From assembly GCF_000525995.1 (NCBI RefSeq), contig NZ_AODL01000002.1, positions 62,001-126,000 on the forward strand: a DNA stretch of 64,000 nucleotides, written 5' to 3'. The notes under the pieces are model-generated. The model was given only the letters and a program-made list of their open reading frames with translations, was not told the DNA's origin and ran no database searches. The translations under genes were made by a program, and so were the position numbers. This document shows, in pieces, positions 63,561 through 64,000 of this stretch; position 1 is the first letter of the stretch; every line of letters begins with the position of its first letter. Source of the DNA: Paenilisteria riparia FSL S10-1204. Lineage in GTDB: Bacteria > Bacillota > Bacilli > Lactobacillales > Listeriaceae.

Positions 63561-63905
63561 ATGAAGAGAAAAGAACGACGAAATATGTTGGAAGAGATTC
63601 CGAACTTGAAGGATAACTTAAAACTGGAAGTCGTAGAAAAAGAGAAGTTCTTGATTGTCCCGCGTTCGGCTTGGCTTGAGCGCGTGGCCATCAGGGTTTT
63701 GAAACAACCAGCGATACGGCGGATTAAACTTGATGAACATGGCTATTTTATTTTAACGCAAATGGACGGGAAAACAACGATTCCTGAGATGGAAGAACGG
63801 TTTTCGCGGACGTTTGGAAATGAAGATGGCATGAGCTTGGCAAGACTTGTACGTTTTTTGCAAGTGATGGATTCGTATAGTTGGTTGAAATGGGAAAGAG
63901 AATAA
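63561..63905 (+). CDS. PqqD-family protein
   Basis: 114 residues. The core IKLDEHGYFILTQMDGKTTI and the following EERFSRTFGNEDGMSLARLV resemble the PqqD fold, which in other systems holds a precursor peptide for a modifying radical-SAM enzyme. No radical-SAM gene or precursor peptide is visible in the window. It follows the OPT transporter gene closely, so a link to peptide uptake is possible. The ribosome binding site is GAGGAG before ATG 63561; ATG 63585 is an alternative. A terminator follows at 63911, so the operon ends here. Confidence 0.7.
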   Translation: MKRKERRNMLEEIPNLKDNLKLEVVEKEKFLIVPRSAWLERVAIRVLKQPAIRRIKLDEHGYFILTQMDGKTTIPEMEERFSRTFGNEDGMSLARLVRFLQVMDSYSWLKWERE

Positions 63906-63910
63906 GAGGG

Positions 63911-63945
63911 TAGTGGAGATCAGGATTTGGTCTCCACTATTTTTT
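63911..63945 (+). terminator. Terminator of the OPT-PqqD operon
   Basis: Perfect 9-base arms TAGTGGAGA and TCTCCACTA, 11-base loop, six T. Confidence 0.9.
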
Positions 63946-64000
63946 GGTGTAAAATATGGTATGATTTATAGGAATATCGACATGGGGAATCGCGAAATGA

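Overview
The window looks like chromosomal DNA of a Listeria sensu lato species or a very close relative: a low-to-moderate G+C Firmicute with strong AGGAGG-type ribosome binding sites and U-run hairpin terminators. The main reason is gene order. The stretch ykvS-like, ptsH, ptsI, hydroxyisobutyrate dehydrogenase, PatA-like aminotransferase, ykyB, ykuJ, cbpB, ccpC, dapH, dapL, mscS, EIIA, cutC, cvfB, liaFSR, ktrC, FUSC genes, LCP protein, rnjA/rpoY follows the order I remember for lmo1001 to lmo1028 of L. monocytogenes. The CRISPR repeat resembles the Listeria rliB repeat. I could not run a species comparison.

Layout. 1-6 kb: end of a mannitol PTS operon (mtlR-mtlF-mtlD), MazG-like pyrophosphohydrolase, MreB-like protein, and a membrane-anchored protein with an HExxH motif. 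6-14.5 kb: PfoR-type PTS IIC protein, an 830-base stretch with no convincing gene, an apparent operon (Mga-like regulator, ABC ATPase, ABC permease, GNAT), a GntR regulator and a Crp/Fnr regulator. 14.8-26 kb: YoaB/MgtA-type P-type ATPase, aspartokinase, class III fructose-bisphosphatase, a C26 peptidase, PsiE, OsmC, a probable structured RNA, a CAAX protease and a carotenoid gene pair. 26-31 kb: ptsHI, then an orphan 22-repeat CRISPR array with its own promoter and no cas genes in the window. 31-38.7 kb: diaminopimelate genes (patA, dapH, dapL) with cbpB, ccpC and a Fur-box small gene. 38.8-42.5 kb: a PTS operon apparently controlled by RNA antitermination (RAT/terminator, EIIA, BglG-type antiterminator, a free-standing half EIIC, EIICB). 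42.5-50.6 kb: cutC, cvfB, liaFSR, ktrC, two FUSC genes, LCP ligase. 50.9-57.8 kb: GH38 alpha-mannosidase with a cre site, LPXTG 5'-nucleotidase, AraR-like regulator. 57.8-64 kb: rnjA-rpoY, HAD phosphatase, a candidate type I toxin with convergent antisense RNA, an OPT transporter and a PqqD-like protein.

How the genes connect. Sugar uptake and its control dominate: general PTS proteins (ptsHI), mannitol PTS, the antitermination-controlled PTS and PTS-domain regulators. PatA, DapH and DapL are three steps of the acetylated diaminopimelate route for cell wall and lysine; aspartokinase feeds it. CbpB and KtrC belong to c-di-AMP and potassium control. LiaFSR, the LCP protein and the MreB-like protein serve the envelope.

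Caution on data quality: six otherwise well-conserved genes (fbp, crtN, ccpC, the antiterminator, the EIICB, liaS) carry nine single-base length errors in homopolymer runs, eight of them one base too long. This pattern is more likely sequencing error than gene decay, so I annotate these as whole genes with the break positions stated.
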